Position numbers and translations under genes: made by a program. The notes under the pieces were generated by a model. It was given only the letters and a program-made list of their open reading frames with translations, was not told the DNA's origin and searched no databases. DNA of 64,000 nt from CBDHGY01 sp965263325 (GTDB lineage Bacteria > Pseudomonadota > Alphaproteobacteria > Caulobacterales > Hyphomonadaceae). The DNA is taken from positions 1,054,001 through 1,118,000 of the forward strand of contig CBDHGY010000002.1 of assembly GCA_965263325.1 (NCBI GenBank). The letters run 5' to 3'. The number at the start of each line of letters is the position of its first letter. The stretch's first letter is position 1. Shown piece after piece: positions 18,048 to 27,704 of the stretch.

Positions 18048-19868
18048 ATGACAAACCCATTAGGCATTTCGGCGGCGCACCGAGGGAGCAATATCGTTCA
18101 TTTCACGGTCCGTCTGGCTCTTATTCTAGCACTTTTTCTTGCTTACGCAGTCTTACCGGCGCGCGCACAAGACACCCGGCCGAATATCCTGCTCGTCGTT
18201 TTCGATGATATCGGCTTTATGGATTTTGGTGCCTATGGCAGCGATACGCGCACACCAAATATCGATTCTCTTGCTCGGCGCGGCATGATGCTGTCGCGAT
18301 ATTATACATCCCCGTTTTGTGGCCCCAGCCGCGCAATGCTCATGACCGGTATGGACAATCACCAAGTCGGCATGGGCACCCTGGTGGAGACTGTTAGCGA
18401 GGAAATGAGCACTCATCCTGCTTACTCAATGACATGGGATGCGGAACAAGAAACGATTGGCACACTTTTGTCAGAAGCAGGCTATCGCACCTACGTGTCA
18501 GGCAAATGGGGAATTGGCGCAACGGGCGCGAACCTGCCCAATAAATTTGGGTTTGATCGCTCTTTCGTTATGGATTCCACCGGGGGCAGCAATTACGATC
18601 AAAAACATTATCTCCCCGGATACGACAAGGTTGATTGGTTCGAGGACGGCGAACCTACGAGCCTGCCGGAAGACTTCTACTCCTCAAAAACTCTCGTCGA
18701 CAAACTGATCGATTACGTCGATGAGGGAAATCCCACCCAACCCTTCTTTGCTTTTCTGTCGCTTCAAGCGGTACATATCCCGGTTCAGGCACCCACCTCG
18801 TATATCGACAGTTATGAAGGTGTCTTTGATGACGGCTGGGACGTGATGCGAAGTCAACGTTTGCAAAGGGCAATCGATCTCAGTCTGGTTCCTCCAACAA
18901 CAAAGCTCGCTCCACCACCAGAAGGGCATCGAAAATGGGAGGATTTAACGCCCCGGGAAAAAGAAATTTCGGCCCGAGAAATGCAGGTCAATGCTGGAAT
19001 GACGGAAGCCGCGGACTTTCACATCGGGCGCCTTCTTAATCACCTCGACGCTGCCGGACGCTTAGACAATACGATTGTTATCATAACGTCGGACAATGGC
19101 GCTGAGTCCGCTATGACCACGCTGGATGGCTTTGCGGGAACGGTCGTCGAAGGCATCAAGTGGATTGAAGGTTTCGATACATCTTTTGAAAATTTGGGGC
19201 AGCCTGACAGCCTAACAGCAATCGGTCCCGAATGGGCTTCCGTGTCATCTGCGCCCTTCGATCTCTACAAATTTTATGGAGGCGAAGGCGGCCTACGTGT
19301 GCCACTTGTCATTGCGGGCCCCGGCATTGCTCCGGCTGGCGTAGCTGACGCCCCGGTGCACGTTGCCGATCTTGTTCCCACCATGCTCGACGCTGCAGGC
19401 GTAGCTTACAACCCAAACAGCTTTTACGGCCAAAGCGCTTTGGCGATGCTTTCCGGTCAGACCGATACAACCTACGCTGATGACGATAGTTTTGCTGTTG
19501 AAGTTAGCGGGAACGCTGCTTTGTATCGCGCGAATTGGAAGATCACGCGGAATTCGAGACCGCGCGGCGACAATCAATGGCGTCTCTTCGATCTTTCCGT
19601 CGATCCCGGTGAGACAACAGACCTCTCTGGTCAACATCCCGAAATTTTTTCAGAGATGAAAGCCGAGTATCAATCTTATGCAAATGAAGTTGGCATTATT
19701 GAACTTGGCCCAGACGAATTTGCGACGAATATTCTGCGACAAAAACTTGCGCAAAAAGCGCTCCGCAAGCACTGGCCTTACCTATTGGGCTTGATCGCAC
19801 TTCTGATGGCACTTGTGTACATCGTTTACCGATCTATTCGATTGATAATTAACAGAGCTCGCATCTGA
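18048..19868 (+). CDS. Membrane-anchored sulfatase (arylsulfatase family)
   Basis: 606 aa. An N-terminal signal segment (about 18-41, ending PARAQ) precedes the sulfatase domain. Metal ligands DD at 53-54 and the formylglycine signature C91-G-P-S-R-A-M-L-M-T-G are present, as are HIPVQAP and TSDNGAES. The second signature reads SGKWGIG: Lys153 is kept, but the usual His two residues later is Gly155. A C-terminal helix (about 577-598) with basic residues after it should anchor the enzyme, facing the periplasm. It hydrolyses sulfate esters; substrate unknown. A formylglycine-generating enzyme is required and is not encoded here. Confidence 0.88.
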   Translation: MTNPLGISAAHRGSNIVHFTVRLALILALFLAYAVLPARAQDTRPNILLVVFDDIGFMDFGAYGSDTRTPNIDSLARRGMMLSRYYTSPFCGPSRAMLMTGMDNHQVGMGTLVETVSEEMSTHPAYSMTWDAEQETIGTLLSEAGYRTYVSGKWGIGATGANLPNKFGFDRSFVMDSTGGSNYDQKHYLPGYDKVDWFEDGEPTSLPEDFYSSKTLVDKLIDYVDEGNPTQPFFAFLSLQAVHIPVQAPTSYIDSYEGVFDDGWDVMRSQRLQRAIDLSLVPPTTKLAPPPEGHRKWEDLTPREKEISAREMQVNAGMTEAADFHIGRLLNHLDAAGRLDNTIVIITSDNGAESAMTTLDGFAGTVVEGIKWIEGFDTSFENLGQPDSLTAIGPEWASVSSAPFDLYKFYGGEGGLRVPLVIAGPGIAPAGVADAPVHVADLVPTMLDAAGVAYNPNSFYGQSALAMLSGQTDTTYADDDSFAVEVSGNAALYRANWKITRNSRPRGDNQWRLFDLSVDPGETTDLSGQHPEIFSEMKAEYQSYANEVGIIELGPDEFATNILRQKLAQKALRKHWPYLLGLIALLMALVYIVYRSIRLIINRARI

Positions 19869-19958
19869 TCCCAGTTTGAGAAACTGCGACACAACAGGTG
19901 AACAGGGTTGGAATGTTCACAGTTTTGGTCCGTGCAACTTTTGAAAACGAATGGAAAA

Positions 19959-20033
19959 TGGTGCCCGGGGGCGGATTTGAACCACCGACACGCGGATTTT
20001 CAATCCGCTGCTCTACCCCTGAGCTACCCGGGC
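19959..20033 (-). tRNA. tRNA-Phe (anticodon GAA)
   Basis: 75 nt including encoded CCA. Acceptor arms GCCCGGG/CCCGGGC, D arm GCTC/GAGC, anticodon stem GCGGA/TCCGC with loop TTGAAAA (anticodon GAA), and T arm GGTGG-TTCAAAT-CCGCC all pair. Confidence 0.97.
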
Positions 20034-20092
20034 GAGCCGTCTCTGGGAACGCGCTTCATAGCGCTGCAGTGCAGCCCTGTCTACACTTGCTT

Positions 20093-20278
20093 TCATCCAT
20101 CATCGCTGGGATCGCCAGGTACCGCCTCATCGGCCTGATCGGCCGGCCCGCCGGGTATAGCGTAGCTACCTTTAAGCCAGCGAGATAGATCGACATCAGC
20201 GCATCTTTTCGAACAAAATGGTCGAAATTGGGGATCACTTGGGCGCGACTCGCAGATGGGGCAGCTGGGTTTATTCAT
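20093..20278 (-). CDS. yacG: DNA gyrase inhibitor YacG (zinc-binding)
   Basis: 61 aa. Four zinc cysteines (C6-x2-C9, C22-x3-C26) followed by DLSRWLKGSYAIPG match the YacG family, a small protein that binds GyrB and inhibits gyrase. The acidic C-terminal tail (about 45-61) is common in alphaproteobacterial members. Its ATG overlaps the upstream RNase E/G-like stop by four bases, a pairing common in this class. Confidence 0.92.
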   Translation of the reverse strand: MNKPSCPICESRPSDPQFRPFCSKRCADVDLSRWLKGSYAIPGGPADQADEAVPGDPSDDG

Positions 20279-21321
20279 ATCTTGCGAACCTCGCTTCCAC
20301 CGTTTTCAGCCAGCGTCACTGTAAAGCGAGCGCCGTAGCGGCTTTTCAGCTTATGATCAATTATATCGCGCATCGATTGCCAGACTGAATGGTGCGCCGG
20401 TGAAATTGCAAGCGTATAAGATCCCACACGATCGCAGGTAAGTTCTCGCTCCAACGACCTCAGCGACTTCAGATATTCCGCATGCGGTGACAGCCGCCCC
20501 GCATCGTCCAAAAGGACGTGCGAAATCGGTGACCATCGCCACGCTAAGCTCGCCTCGAGCAGGCCAAATGGCGAAGGCGCAAGCGCCTCCGCCTTACGTG
20601 TTGAATAGGATCGAAACGCTTTCAAGAATGCGAGCTTGACACTTCTCCCAGCCTCCTTGCGAAGAGGGGCAACGCAATCGATAGCAACCAATCCTCCAAG
20701 CCCTCGGAGACTTAATTGACGCGCGGCCTCTTCAGCGGCCTCGAGATTTACGTTTAGAGCGCGGTCATAGGAGCGCCCACGATCACTTCTGCCCGCGGTA
20801 TCGATATCAATCGCGACTAGTGCTGGCGTTTCACTCAATCGAACCAAACCGCCGCCTGGCAAGACCGTAAACGGTGAAAGGGCTTCATCGAACGCAGCTT
20901 CGATGAGTTCGTCACCGGGAGATGTTTCAACAATTTCTGCGGTTCCCTCACCGGGGATGTCGCTGAGCCAAGTTTCAAACGGATCCGGAATATGCGGGCG
21001 ATCGCTTGTGATACTCACGCGAGGCGCTTTCCCCCGCCTGCTCTCGGCTTCAATCTTTACGTTAAACCGTTCCCCTTCTGCTCGGCCTTTGAGAGCAGAC
21101 CGTCTGAGAAATACGCTCTCACCATTCTCAAGCTCAGCGAAACCACCGCCCTGCTCTGGTGAAATCTTTCTCAACCGGGCAGCATGAACGTCTCCCAATC
21201 GCGCACATTGCTTTCCAGAACTGTACCTATCGAGGAACAAAGCGAATGGCTGCGCATCGCCATTGAACGCAGCTGCACGAATTTCGCCAACCCATTTTTC
21301 GACCCGGACCTGAATTCCCAT
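20275..21321 (-). CDS. Short ribonuclease E/G family protein
   Basis: 348 aa, shorter than RNase G (about 490) but typical of the alphaproteobacterial form paired with yacG. An N-terminal S1-like region precedes the catalytic DNase I-like subdomain. The two metal aspartates are visible as AIDIDTAG (D172) and GGLVAIDC (D215), 43 residues apart as D303 and D346 are in E. coli RNase E. The zinc-link cysteines and C-terminal degradosome region of RNase E are absent. Likely an endoribonuclease; ATG at 21321 has a weak ribosome-binding site. Confidence 0.82.
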   Translation of the reverse strand: MGIQVRVEKWVGEIRAAAFNGDAQPFALFLDRYSSGKQCARLGDVHAARLRKISPEQGGGFAELENGESVFLRRSALKGRAEGERFNVKIEAESRRGKAPRVSITSDRPHIPDPFETWLSDIPGEGTAEIVETSPGDELIEAAFDEALSPFTVLPGGGLVRLSETPALVAIDIDTAGRSDRGRSYDRALNVNLEAAEEAARQLSLRGLGGLVAIDCVAPLRKEAGRSVKLAFLKAFRSYSTRKAEALAPSPFGLLEASLAWRWSPISHVLLDDAGRLSPHAEYLKSLRSLERELTCDRVGSYTLAISPAHHSVWQSMRDIIDHKLKSRYGARFTVTLAENGGSEVRKI

Positions 21322-21360
21322 TTGCGCTTTTTATCCAGAAAACTGCCGGTTCCGCAAAGA

Positions 21361-21391
21361 AAAGCCCCGCCTTGAGACAAGGCGAGGCTTT
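21361..21391 (-). terminator. Rho-independent terminator after the TonB receptor gene
   Basis: Arms AAAGCC-x-CGCCTTG and CAAGGCG-x-GGCTTT with an AGA loop and one mismatch. On the minus strand it follows the receptor stop (21414) and runs into TTTTCTTT. Confidence 0.85.
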
Positions 21392-21413
21392 AATTCAATG
21401 ACTAAAGTATCGT

Positions 21414-23981
21414 CTAGAAGCGCACTTTGCCTTCAATACCATAGAAACGTGGCGTACTCGGATAAGCCGCAACGGATGTTTGCTCAGGCACAACGAAAGC
21501 TGAAAGGAAGTATTCCTCGTCGGTGATGTTCTCACCAAAGACGGAAAGCTCCCATTGGCCATCATTTCCAACGATACCAATCCGGCCGTTTACGAGCGCG
21601 TAGGCATCATTTTCTGCGAGCCCCGACGCACGCAAGGCCGGGCCATCAGTAATAAACACGCTGTCATTGTAACGGAAGTTACCATGCACAAACCCTTCAA
21701 GCCCATCTGTCAGCGGGAAGGTGTACGTGCTTGCACCGGTGATCACGAATTCCGGCACGTTAGAAGCCTGTTCACCTGCAGCAACCGCAGGGATGAAGCC
21801 ACCCGTACCATCCGGCACAAGCGCATCCTCAGTATAGGAAGCATCGGCGTATGTTGCGCCAAGCTGCATGACGAGACCTTCAACCGGGTTCGCCCCGAAT
21901 TCTAGCTCTACACCTTGTGTTTCATACCCAACGTTGATGGTACGGAAGTTAACGCCTGTGAAGACGTTAAGCTGGAAACCTTCAACTTCCTGATAGAAGA
22001 TAGCGCCGTTCAGCGTATAGAGACCATCCGCAAAACTCGTCTTCCAACCAAGCTCATAAGCGTCAACGACTTCGGCATCAAACTCTTGATCAGAAGCTTG
22101 AGGTCCATCGCCGCCAAACTGGACACCGTCGAACGCCGAGGAGTCGAGGTTATACCCGCCTGACTTAAAGCCGCGAGAATAAGAACCGTAAATCAAGATA
22201 TCGTCATTTACGTCATATGCGAGCTTAAGGGTTCCTGTGACTTCCTCATCTGTACGATCGTCTGTGATCGTACCGTTATTCGCATTGTTTACGATCGGGT
22301 TACAGACTGCGCCGGCAACAGCACCTAGTGCCTGTGTTGCGGCCGCACCGAGCGTCACACCTGGCGCAATCAAAGTTTGATCCGCGAGGAAATCGCACCC
22401 TGCTACGTTTGCAACGAAGGTCTCGTCGAGGTCCTTCGTTTCATGGTTATAGCGAATGCCAACAGTCAGCATAAGCTGGTCGGAAAGCTCGATTTCGTTG
22501 TGCGTAAAGACCGCAAGTGCGTTGGTCTCGACGTTGAAGCTATTCTCAGATCCGTCACCTGGACTTGGCCCCGGAATGAACGTCCCTGCGAGCGATGGGT
22601 CAACCAATGCGAGGAAAGAAGGAACCGCCGTTGCAGGCCCGAGCGTTCCATGCACTTGCAAACCATTCGGCGCGCCTGGAGCGCCAATTGTCGCGCCATT
22701 ATAAAGCAGGTCCGTATAAACCGCACCGCCAACACCAAATCGGATTGGGTCGAACAGTTCGAGGTTTTCGTTCATATAGAAACCGCCAACAAGCCAGTCG
22801 ACAGGACCGTTCTGGCCATTGAAGCGAATTTCCTGAGTGAACACTTCATCGTCAATTGTATAGCCTTCGCGGTACGCGCGATCGATGCCTGTGAAATCGA
22901 TGTCCTGATTACGGAACGCCTGCCAATCGCGATAAGCTGTGATCGACATCATTTTGATTTCGCCGAAATCGTGATCATACTGAGCCGACACGCCCCACTC
23001 ATCGACTGAGTCATTGTAGTCTCGGTTAGGAGACACAGCGACCGTGCGCTCAAACGGATCCAGAAGAACACCATTTTCTACAGCAAAACCGGCCGTGCCC
23101 TGTGTCAGCGCGCCGCCAATCGAAACAGCTGGACCAGTTGATCCCTGGTCGAGAATGACAGCGACACAGCACTGTTCATTGGTCTCTGCATAATCCGCAA
23201 TCAGGCGCAGCTCGTTATTGTCACCTTCATAGAGCAATTGACCTTTAACGAAGAAACGCTGGATATCGTTGAAAGAGCGCCCAGAGTTTCCATCCTGAAT
23301 GTAACCATTTCTCTCCCGATATTTCGCATCAATGCGAGCAGACATTTTGTCTGAGATGCCGCCCGTCGATGAGAACGAGGTAGTGATACCGTTCAGATTG
23401 GTGAATTGAACACCGGCAACACGCTCAGCCTCTTGAGATGGCTTCTTCGTGTTAATGGAAACAACACCGGCTGATGTGTTCCGGCCGAAAAGTGTTCCTT
23501 GTGGGCCACGAAGGACTTCGACGCTCTGCAGTTCTGGGAGTTCAGCCAAAGCAACGCCGGTTCTGGTCCGGAAGACGCCGTCGATCACAGCACCAACGGC
23601 GGGCTCAAATCCTGGGTTGTTGGAGCCTGTTCCAATACCGCGGATAGAAATGGAGGTACCTGAAGCTGATGATTCTGTTTGTGTCAGGCCAACAGACGGT
23701 GTCAGCTGTTCAAGGTCTTCGATGCGGTCAAAGTTCGCTTCGTTCAGCAGTTGGGTATCGAACGCTGTAACCGCGACCGGAACATCCTGTACGGTCACGC
23801 CTTCACGGCGAGTTGCCTCAACCTTGATTGTGTTCAAGCGGCGGGCACCGTCTTGAGCTGTAGCCTCTGTCGCAACTGGCTCTTCTGCATCAGTTGTTTC
23901 CTGAGCGAAACCAGGCGCTGCAAATGCTGCAAACATGGCGCTCATTCCAACGCCGAATTTTAGTTTGTTTTTAATGGACAC
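21414..23981 (-). CDS. TonB-dependent outer-membrane receptor
   Basis: 855 aa. Signal peptide to about residue 26 (PGFAQ), a TonB-box-like stretch (LNTIKVEATRREG, about 49-61), plug domain with SIRGIGTG, VLRGPQGTLFGRNTSAGVVS and NTKKPSQ, and a 22-strand barrel ending in KVRF. This plug pattern is typical of the large iron-complex/carbohydrate receptor group abundant in sphingomonads and Caulobacterales. It is transcribed alone, between two terminators. Substrate not deducible. Confidence 0.94.
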   Translation of the reverse strand: MSIKNKLKFGVGMSAMFAAFAAPGFAQETTDAEEPVATEATAQDGARRLNTIKVEATRREGVTVQDVPVAVTAFDTQLLNEANFDRIEDLEQLTPSVGLTQTESSASGTSISIRGIGTGSNNPGFEPAVGAVIDGVFRTRTGVALAELPELQSVEVLRGPQGTLFGRNTSAGVVSINTKKPSQEAERVAGVQFTNLNGITTSFSSTGGISDKMSARIDAKYRERNGYIQDGNSGRSFNDIQRFFVKGQLLYEGDNNELRLIADYAETNEQCCVAVILDQGSTGPAVSIGGALTQGTAGFAVENGVLLDPFERTVAVSPNRDYNDSVDEWGVSAQYDHDFGEIKMMSITAYRDWQAFRNQDIDFTGIDRAYREGYTIDDEVFTQEIRFNGQNGPVDWLVGGFYMNENLELFDPIRFGVGGAVYTDLLYNGATIGAPGAPNGLQVHGTLGPATAVPSFLALVDPSLAGTFIPGPSPGDGSENSFNVETNALAVFTHNEIELSDQLMLTVGIRYNHETKDLDETFVANVAGCDFLADQTLIAPGVTLGAAATQALGAVAGAVCNPIVNNANNGTITDDRTDEEVTGTLKLAYDVNDDILIYGSYSRGFKSGGYNLDSSAFDGVQFGGDGPQASDQEFDAEVVDAYELGWKTSFADGLYTLNGAIFYQEVEGFQLNVFTGVNFRTINVGYETQGVELEFGANPVEGLVMQLGATYADASYTEDALVPDGTGGFIPAVAAGEQASNVPEFVITGASTYTFPLTDGLEGFVHGNFRYNDSVFITDGPALRASGLAENDAYALVNGRIGIVGNDGQWELSVFGENITDEEYFLSAFVVPEQTSVAAYPSTPRFYGIEGKVRF

Positions 23982-24123
23982 GTTCTTACCTCCCAGGACT
24001 AATCCACGTAGACCTTCTTATAAATCGGATAGGAGAAGTTGCGCTCGATCTGAAGTGCCCAATCCAGTTTCAGCGGTGATTTCGCAAGTGCGTGATTTAA
24101 TGGCAACTGTTGGATACGTTGAA

Positions 24124-24152
24124 ACAGCCTCTCGCCCAGGGCGGGAGGCTGT
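24124..24152 (-). terminator. Hairpin terminator after the Gly/Cys-rich exported protein gene
   Basis: Arms ACAGCCTC and GAGGCTGT extended by CGCC/GGCG, about 50 bases after the stop at 24202. On the minus strand the stem is followed by TTTC. It lies in the 220-bp space upstream of the TonB receptor start at 23981, which should also hold that gene's promoter. Confidence 0.65.
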
Positions 24153-24201
24153 CTCGGACGAATTTATTAACGCTAAGACGCTGTTTTTAAACGTTTACGA
24201 A

Positions 24202-25212
24202 TTAGTGAACGCTTTGACCAACGCCACCATCAAACACCATTGGTGCCGTCTTTGCTGCTCGCGTGCGCTGTACTTGTCGCTGGACAGATTGCATCACGGT
24301 CGTGGTGGTTGGCACGCAAGCTCGCTGCGCGCGAGTGTGAACGTATTTGATACCCGGACCATTGCGTCGAAGCAGGGAACGCTCATTGCAGTTACGCTGC
24401 GGTATCTGAGCCTGGCAGACAAGTTGCCCGCCGCGGCGATGAACGAGAGCCTCACCTTTTGCGCAGCTAAAGCCGGACGCCTTCTGGAAGCTTGCAGACG
24501 AGGTACCGCCCGCTAGTCCGCTTTGATCGCCTAAAATGACTTGCATGGTTGTTCCGGCCATGCAGCGGAAGATTTCACCTTCAAAATTGGCATCTACGCG
24601 CTGATCGGCTGACGGCCGCGAGGCTGGGTGCGGTGTGCCTTTATCATCAACACATACCGCCTGAACTGGACGCCAAGCCGTCGTATACCCTGATTGAGCA
24701 ACGCAGCTGGTTTGAGTTGTCGGCACCTGCTCCGTAATTGTTTCAGAATATGTCTCGACATTTCCTTCGATATTCAGGCCATTCACAACACTCGGCGAAA
24801 CCCCATTAGGTTCACTGAAAAAGCCTCCCGATGACACGAACTGACGATTGTCAAATTGCTGCTCGACTTCGACATTTAGGCCCGTATCAACGAAAGTCGT
24901 TGCACCGAATGCAACGCCTGCACCGCCGACAGCTATCGTCGGAGAGCCAACCTGCACATTGGCACCTGAGACGTTAACCCCGGGAACAAAGACTTGTTGC
25001 TGGCCTTTCGTCATACCCTTAATGCCGCCCTGACTGACAGTCGGCAGGCCAACAGTTGCCCCTGGCACGACGACATTGTGCCCCTTTGGACCACACCCAC
25101 TGTTACATCCGCCGTGGTTTGAGCCCTTTGCGCCGCCACCAGCATATGCCAATCCAGTAAATGCTAGACCGGCCACTACCGCAACCATTGTGTTCCGCGT
25201 TGAAACGCTCAT
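24202..25212 (-). CDS. Exported Gly-rich/Cys-rich protein of unknown function
   Basis: 336 aa from the ATG at 25212, with AAGGAG 7 nt upstream; an earlier in-frame ATG lacks a signal sequence. A signal peptide (MSVSTRNTMVAVVAG...AYA) is followed by a Gly/Cys patch (about 22-45), then a Val/Gly-rich region with imperfect repeats of the type VPGA-VGLPTV, VPGVNVSGANVQVG (about 50-120), a Ser/Glu linker and a C-terminal half with seven cysteines and a basic tail. The family is not recognised. A secreted or surface structural protein with disulphides is plausible. It has its own terminator. Confidence 0.6.
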   Translation of the reverse strand: MSVSTRNTMVAVVAGLAFTGLAYAGGGAKGSNHGGCNSGCGPKGHNVVVPGATVGLPTVSQGGIKGMTKGQQQVFVPGVNVSGANVQVGSPTIAVGGAGVAFGATTFVDTGLNVEVEQQFDNRQFVSSGGFFSEPNGVSPSVVNGLNIEGNVETYSETITEQVPTTQTSCVAQSGYTTAWRPVQAVCVDDKGTPHPASRPSADQRVDANFEGEIFRCMAGTTMQVILGDQSGLAGGTSSASFQKASGFSCAKGEALVHRRGGQLVCQAQIPQRNCNERSLLRRNGPGIKYVHTRAQRACVPTTTTVMQSVQRQVQRTRAAKTAPMVFDGGVGQSVH

Positions 25213-25407
25213 GTTTCGTCTCCTTGAAACTTCTCCAAGCAGGAAGCAGGTTTTGTGCCGCTGCTCGCTCATCACGGGAAAAATGTGCCGATGAGCTCGA
25301 ATCTCGGTCCCGTATTCCGGCTGAAACTGGCGCAACTATTGCGATATGCGTCTCAGACAACATTGCAGACAAATTCGTCCAATAGACCGCAAGAGGCACG
25401 TTAACCT

Positions 25408-25944
25408 ATGCAAGTATCCAAGATGCACCCAAACACACGCCTGCTCGTGGATGCGTGGCGCCGGATGGCCGCTAACCCTGATAACTTAGCTCATGGCCCT
25501 CAAGCCAACGAACATACCAGTCTGATCGACCGCTTGTTTGTACTGAGTAAGACAACAGACAATGCTTGGGTTTTCTCCACCGCCGGCTGTGCGATGAGCC
25601 GCTTGCTCGGCCGCGAATTGGAAGATCATGACTTCCACAGCCTCTGGTCGGGAAATGATCGCATTATGATGGCCGCATTAATCGAAGCAACGTCTCGAGA
25701 AGGCGCGCCAAGCTTAATTCGCCTACAGGGCGAGTCATTGCGCGGATTTCGCTGCGATATTGAGGTGACGCTGGCCCCACTGGACAGCCGAAATGGTCAG
25801 AAAATTCTTGGGCTTTACCAAACCCTCGGCGGGGAACCTATGCTGCGCGGGCACACCATCTGGCGTCACAGGATCCAATCCCTGACAATGCCGGCTCAGC
25901 GCAATCGTGAACCTCGCATCCGGCTTGTCGCCAGCAACGACTAG
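25408..25944 (+). CDS. PAS-domain protein (PAS_5-like)
   Basis: 178 aa. The whole protein resembles the single-domain PAS_5 family of alphaproteobacteria: an N-terminal helix (NTRLLVDAWRRM), a PAS core about 40-140 (SRLLGRELEDHDFHSLW, FRCDIEVTLAPL) and a basic tail. No kinase or output domain is attached. Known members are mostly uncharacterised. The stop overlaps the convergent GMC gene stop in a shared CTAG. Confidence 0.8.
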   Translation: MQVSKMHPNTRLLVDAWRRMAANPDNLAHGPQANEHTSLIDRLFVLSKTTDNAWVFSTAGCAMSRLLGRELEDHDFHSLWSGNDRIMMAALIEATSREGAPSLIRLQGESLRGFRCDIEVTLAPLDSRNGQKILGLYQTLGGEPMLRGHTIWRHRIQSLTMPAQRNREPRIRLVASND

Positions 25945-27584
25945 GCGTCTACGAGCGGCGCATCCTCTCTCTGTAGAGCTGGCTTGCCGAGTATCAAGTC
26001 CGAAGCCTTCTCTGCAATCATGATCGTTGGGGCATTGGTGTTCCCGCCAATAAGAGTTGGCATCACAGACGCATCAATCACCCGCAATCCGTCGATCCCA
26101 CGCACACGAAGCTGATCATCGAGCGGTGCGCGGTCATCAGTTCCCATTCTAACCGTGCCGACTGGATGATAGATCGTTTCTGCCGTTCGCCGGATAAAGG
26201 CATCAATCTCGTCATCTGTTTTAACACTTTCGCCGGGCATCATCTCCGGGCCGCGGTAAGGTGCCAAGGCATTCTGGCCGCAAATATCCCGTACCATTTT
26301 CACCGCCTCGCGCATCACTCGCCGGTCTTCTTCCTCGGCAAGATAATTTGGATCGATCAATGGGTGTTCGAAAGGATCGGCAGACTTCAAACTAATAAAG
26401 CCTTTGCTTTCAGGACGCAGCTGACAGGCGTGGACAGTATACCCATCCTTATTCACTTGTGATCGGCCATGATCCACCATGATCGCATTCAACACATGCA
26501 GTTGAATATCAGGCCGGTCGAGACCTTCACGGCTCTTAAGGAATGCCCCTGCCTGTAGGTGGTTGTCTGCGCCTGCTCCTTTTTTTGTCGCGAGATACTT
26601 CAAGCCGACAGCTATTTTCCGTAATCCTTTTTGCCGTGAATATACCGACAAAGGCTGCGTCATTTCATGAATGACGGTAACATCAAGGTGATCCTGAAGG
26701 TTTTGTCCAACCTCTGGCAGGTCGGCGACCACTTCAATTCCAAATCGTTTCAATGTCTCTGGATCGCCAATACCGGATAACATAAGCAACTGAGGCGACT
26801 GTACTGCTCCAGCACATATGATCACTTCTTGGTCTGCGCGCATGGTGACAGGCTCGCGGCCCTTTCCCGTTACAGCTTGAATCCCAATTGCTCGGCCATT
26901 GTCAGTAACAATCTTCGTTACCATGCCCGTCGAGACAACTGTCAGATTGGGACGTGCGTCGACGATCGGCCGCAAGTACGCAAAGGATGCGCTCCATCTT
27001 TCACCTTCAAATATTGTTCGCTGATAAGGCCCCACGCCTTCTTGCTGAGCACCATTGAAATCTGCTGTGTAGGGAAAACCCGCTTCTTTTCCGGCCTCGA
27101 CGAAAGCGCGGAAAATAGGCCCATCCATTGGGCTATCGGTAACCGATAGCGGCCCTTCGCCGCCATGGAACTCCGTCGCACCGCCCTCATAGCCTTCTGA
27201 GCGTCGGAAATATGGCAGCACATCAGAAAAGCCCCAACCGGTTAGTCCCATTTGGCGCCACTGATCGTAGTCACGTGCGTGACCGCGAATATAAATCATG
27301 CCGTTAATGGAAGACGAGCCGCCCCATCCTTTTCCCCGTGGCCAGTAAAGGCGGCGGCCATTCATCTGACGCTGCGGTTCGGTATGAAAGCCCCAATTGT
27401 ATCCACCTGCCCCGTCAATGAGCTGCCCCACTCCTGCAGGCATTCGGATGAGCAGGGAGGAATCCTTTTTCCCAGCCTCAATCAGGCAGACCTTAATACT
27501 CGGATCTGCGCTCAAGCGATTCGCCAACACGCATCCCGCGCTGCCAGCTCCAACGATAATATAATCAAAGATTTGCGTTTGCAT
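25941..27584 (-). CDS. GMC-family FAD oxidoreductase (choline dehydrogenase-like)
   Basis: About 547 aa from the ATG at 27584, chosen because the FAD-binding strand begins at once (FDYIIVGAGSAGCVLANRLS); a start 12 codons upstream is possible. Signature regions are present: GAGSAG (12-17), GKGWGGSSSINGMIY (GMC signature 1), GAVQSPQLLMLSGIG (signature 2), and the C-terminal HPVGTVRMG plus NTNAPTIMIAEKASD. It oxidises an alcohol, transferring electrons to FAD. Substrate is uncertain; no betaine aldehyde dehydrogenase gene is adjacent. Confidence 0.9.
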   Translation of the reverse strand: MQTQIFDYIIVGAGSAGCVLANRLSADPSIKVCLIEAGKKDSSLLIRMPAGVGQLIDGAGGYNWGFHTEPQRQMNGRRLYWPRGKGWGGSSSINGMIYIRGHARDYDQWRQMGLTGWGFSDVLPYFRRSEGYEGGATEFHGGEGPLSVTDSPMDGPIFRAFVEAGKEAGFPYTADFNGAQQEGVGPYQRTIFEGERWSASFAYLRPIVDARPNLTVVSTGMVTKIVTDNGRAIGIQAVTGKGREPVTMRADQEVIICAGAVQSPQLLMLSGIGDPETLKRFGIEVVADLPEVGQNLQDHLDVTVIHEMTQPLSVYSRQKGLRKIAVGLKYLATKKGAGADNHLQAGAFLKSREGLDRPDIQLHVLNAIMVDHGRSQVNKDGYTVHACQLRPESKGFISLKSADPFEHPLIDPNYLAEEEDRRVMREAVKMVRDICGQNALAPYRGPEMMPGESVKTDDEIDAFIRRTAETIYHPVGTVRMGTDDRAPLDDQLRVRGIDGLRVIDASVMPTLIGGNTNAPTIMIAEKASDLILGKPALQREDAPLVDA

Positions 27585-27704
27585 GCCAATTAAAGTGACG
27601 CCCATTTCAGCATTTGGCAATCCGGCAAAATAATCATTTGTAAAGCCTATTCAATTAAGTTTGACGTTTGTGAGGGGCGAACACCTGCATAAACGGAGAC
27701 ATTT

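Noticed and set aside
19872..19895. Small stem CAGTTT/AAACTG just after the sulfatase stop
   Set aside because: Only six pairs and no T run; not a credible terminator.
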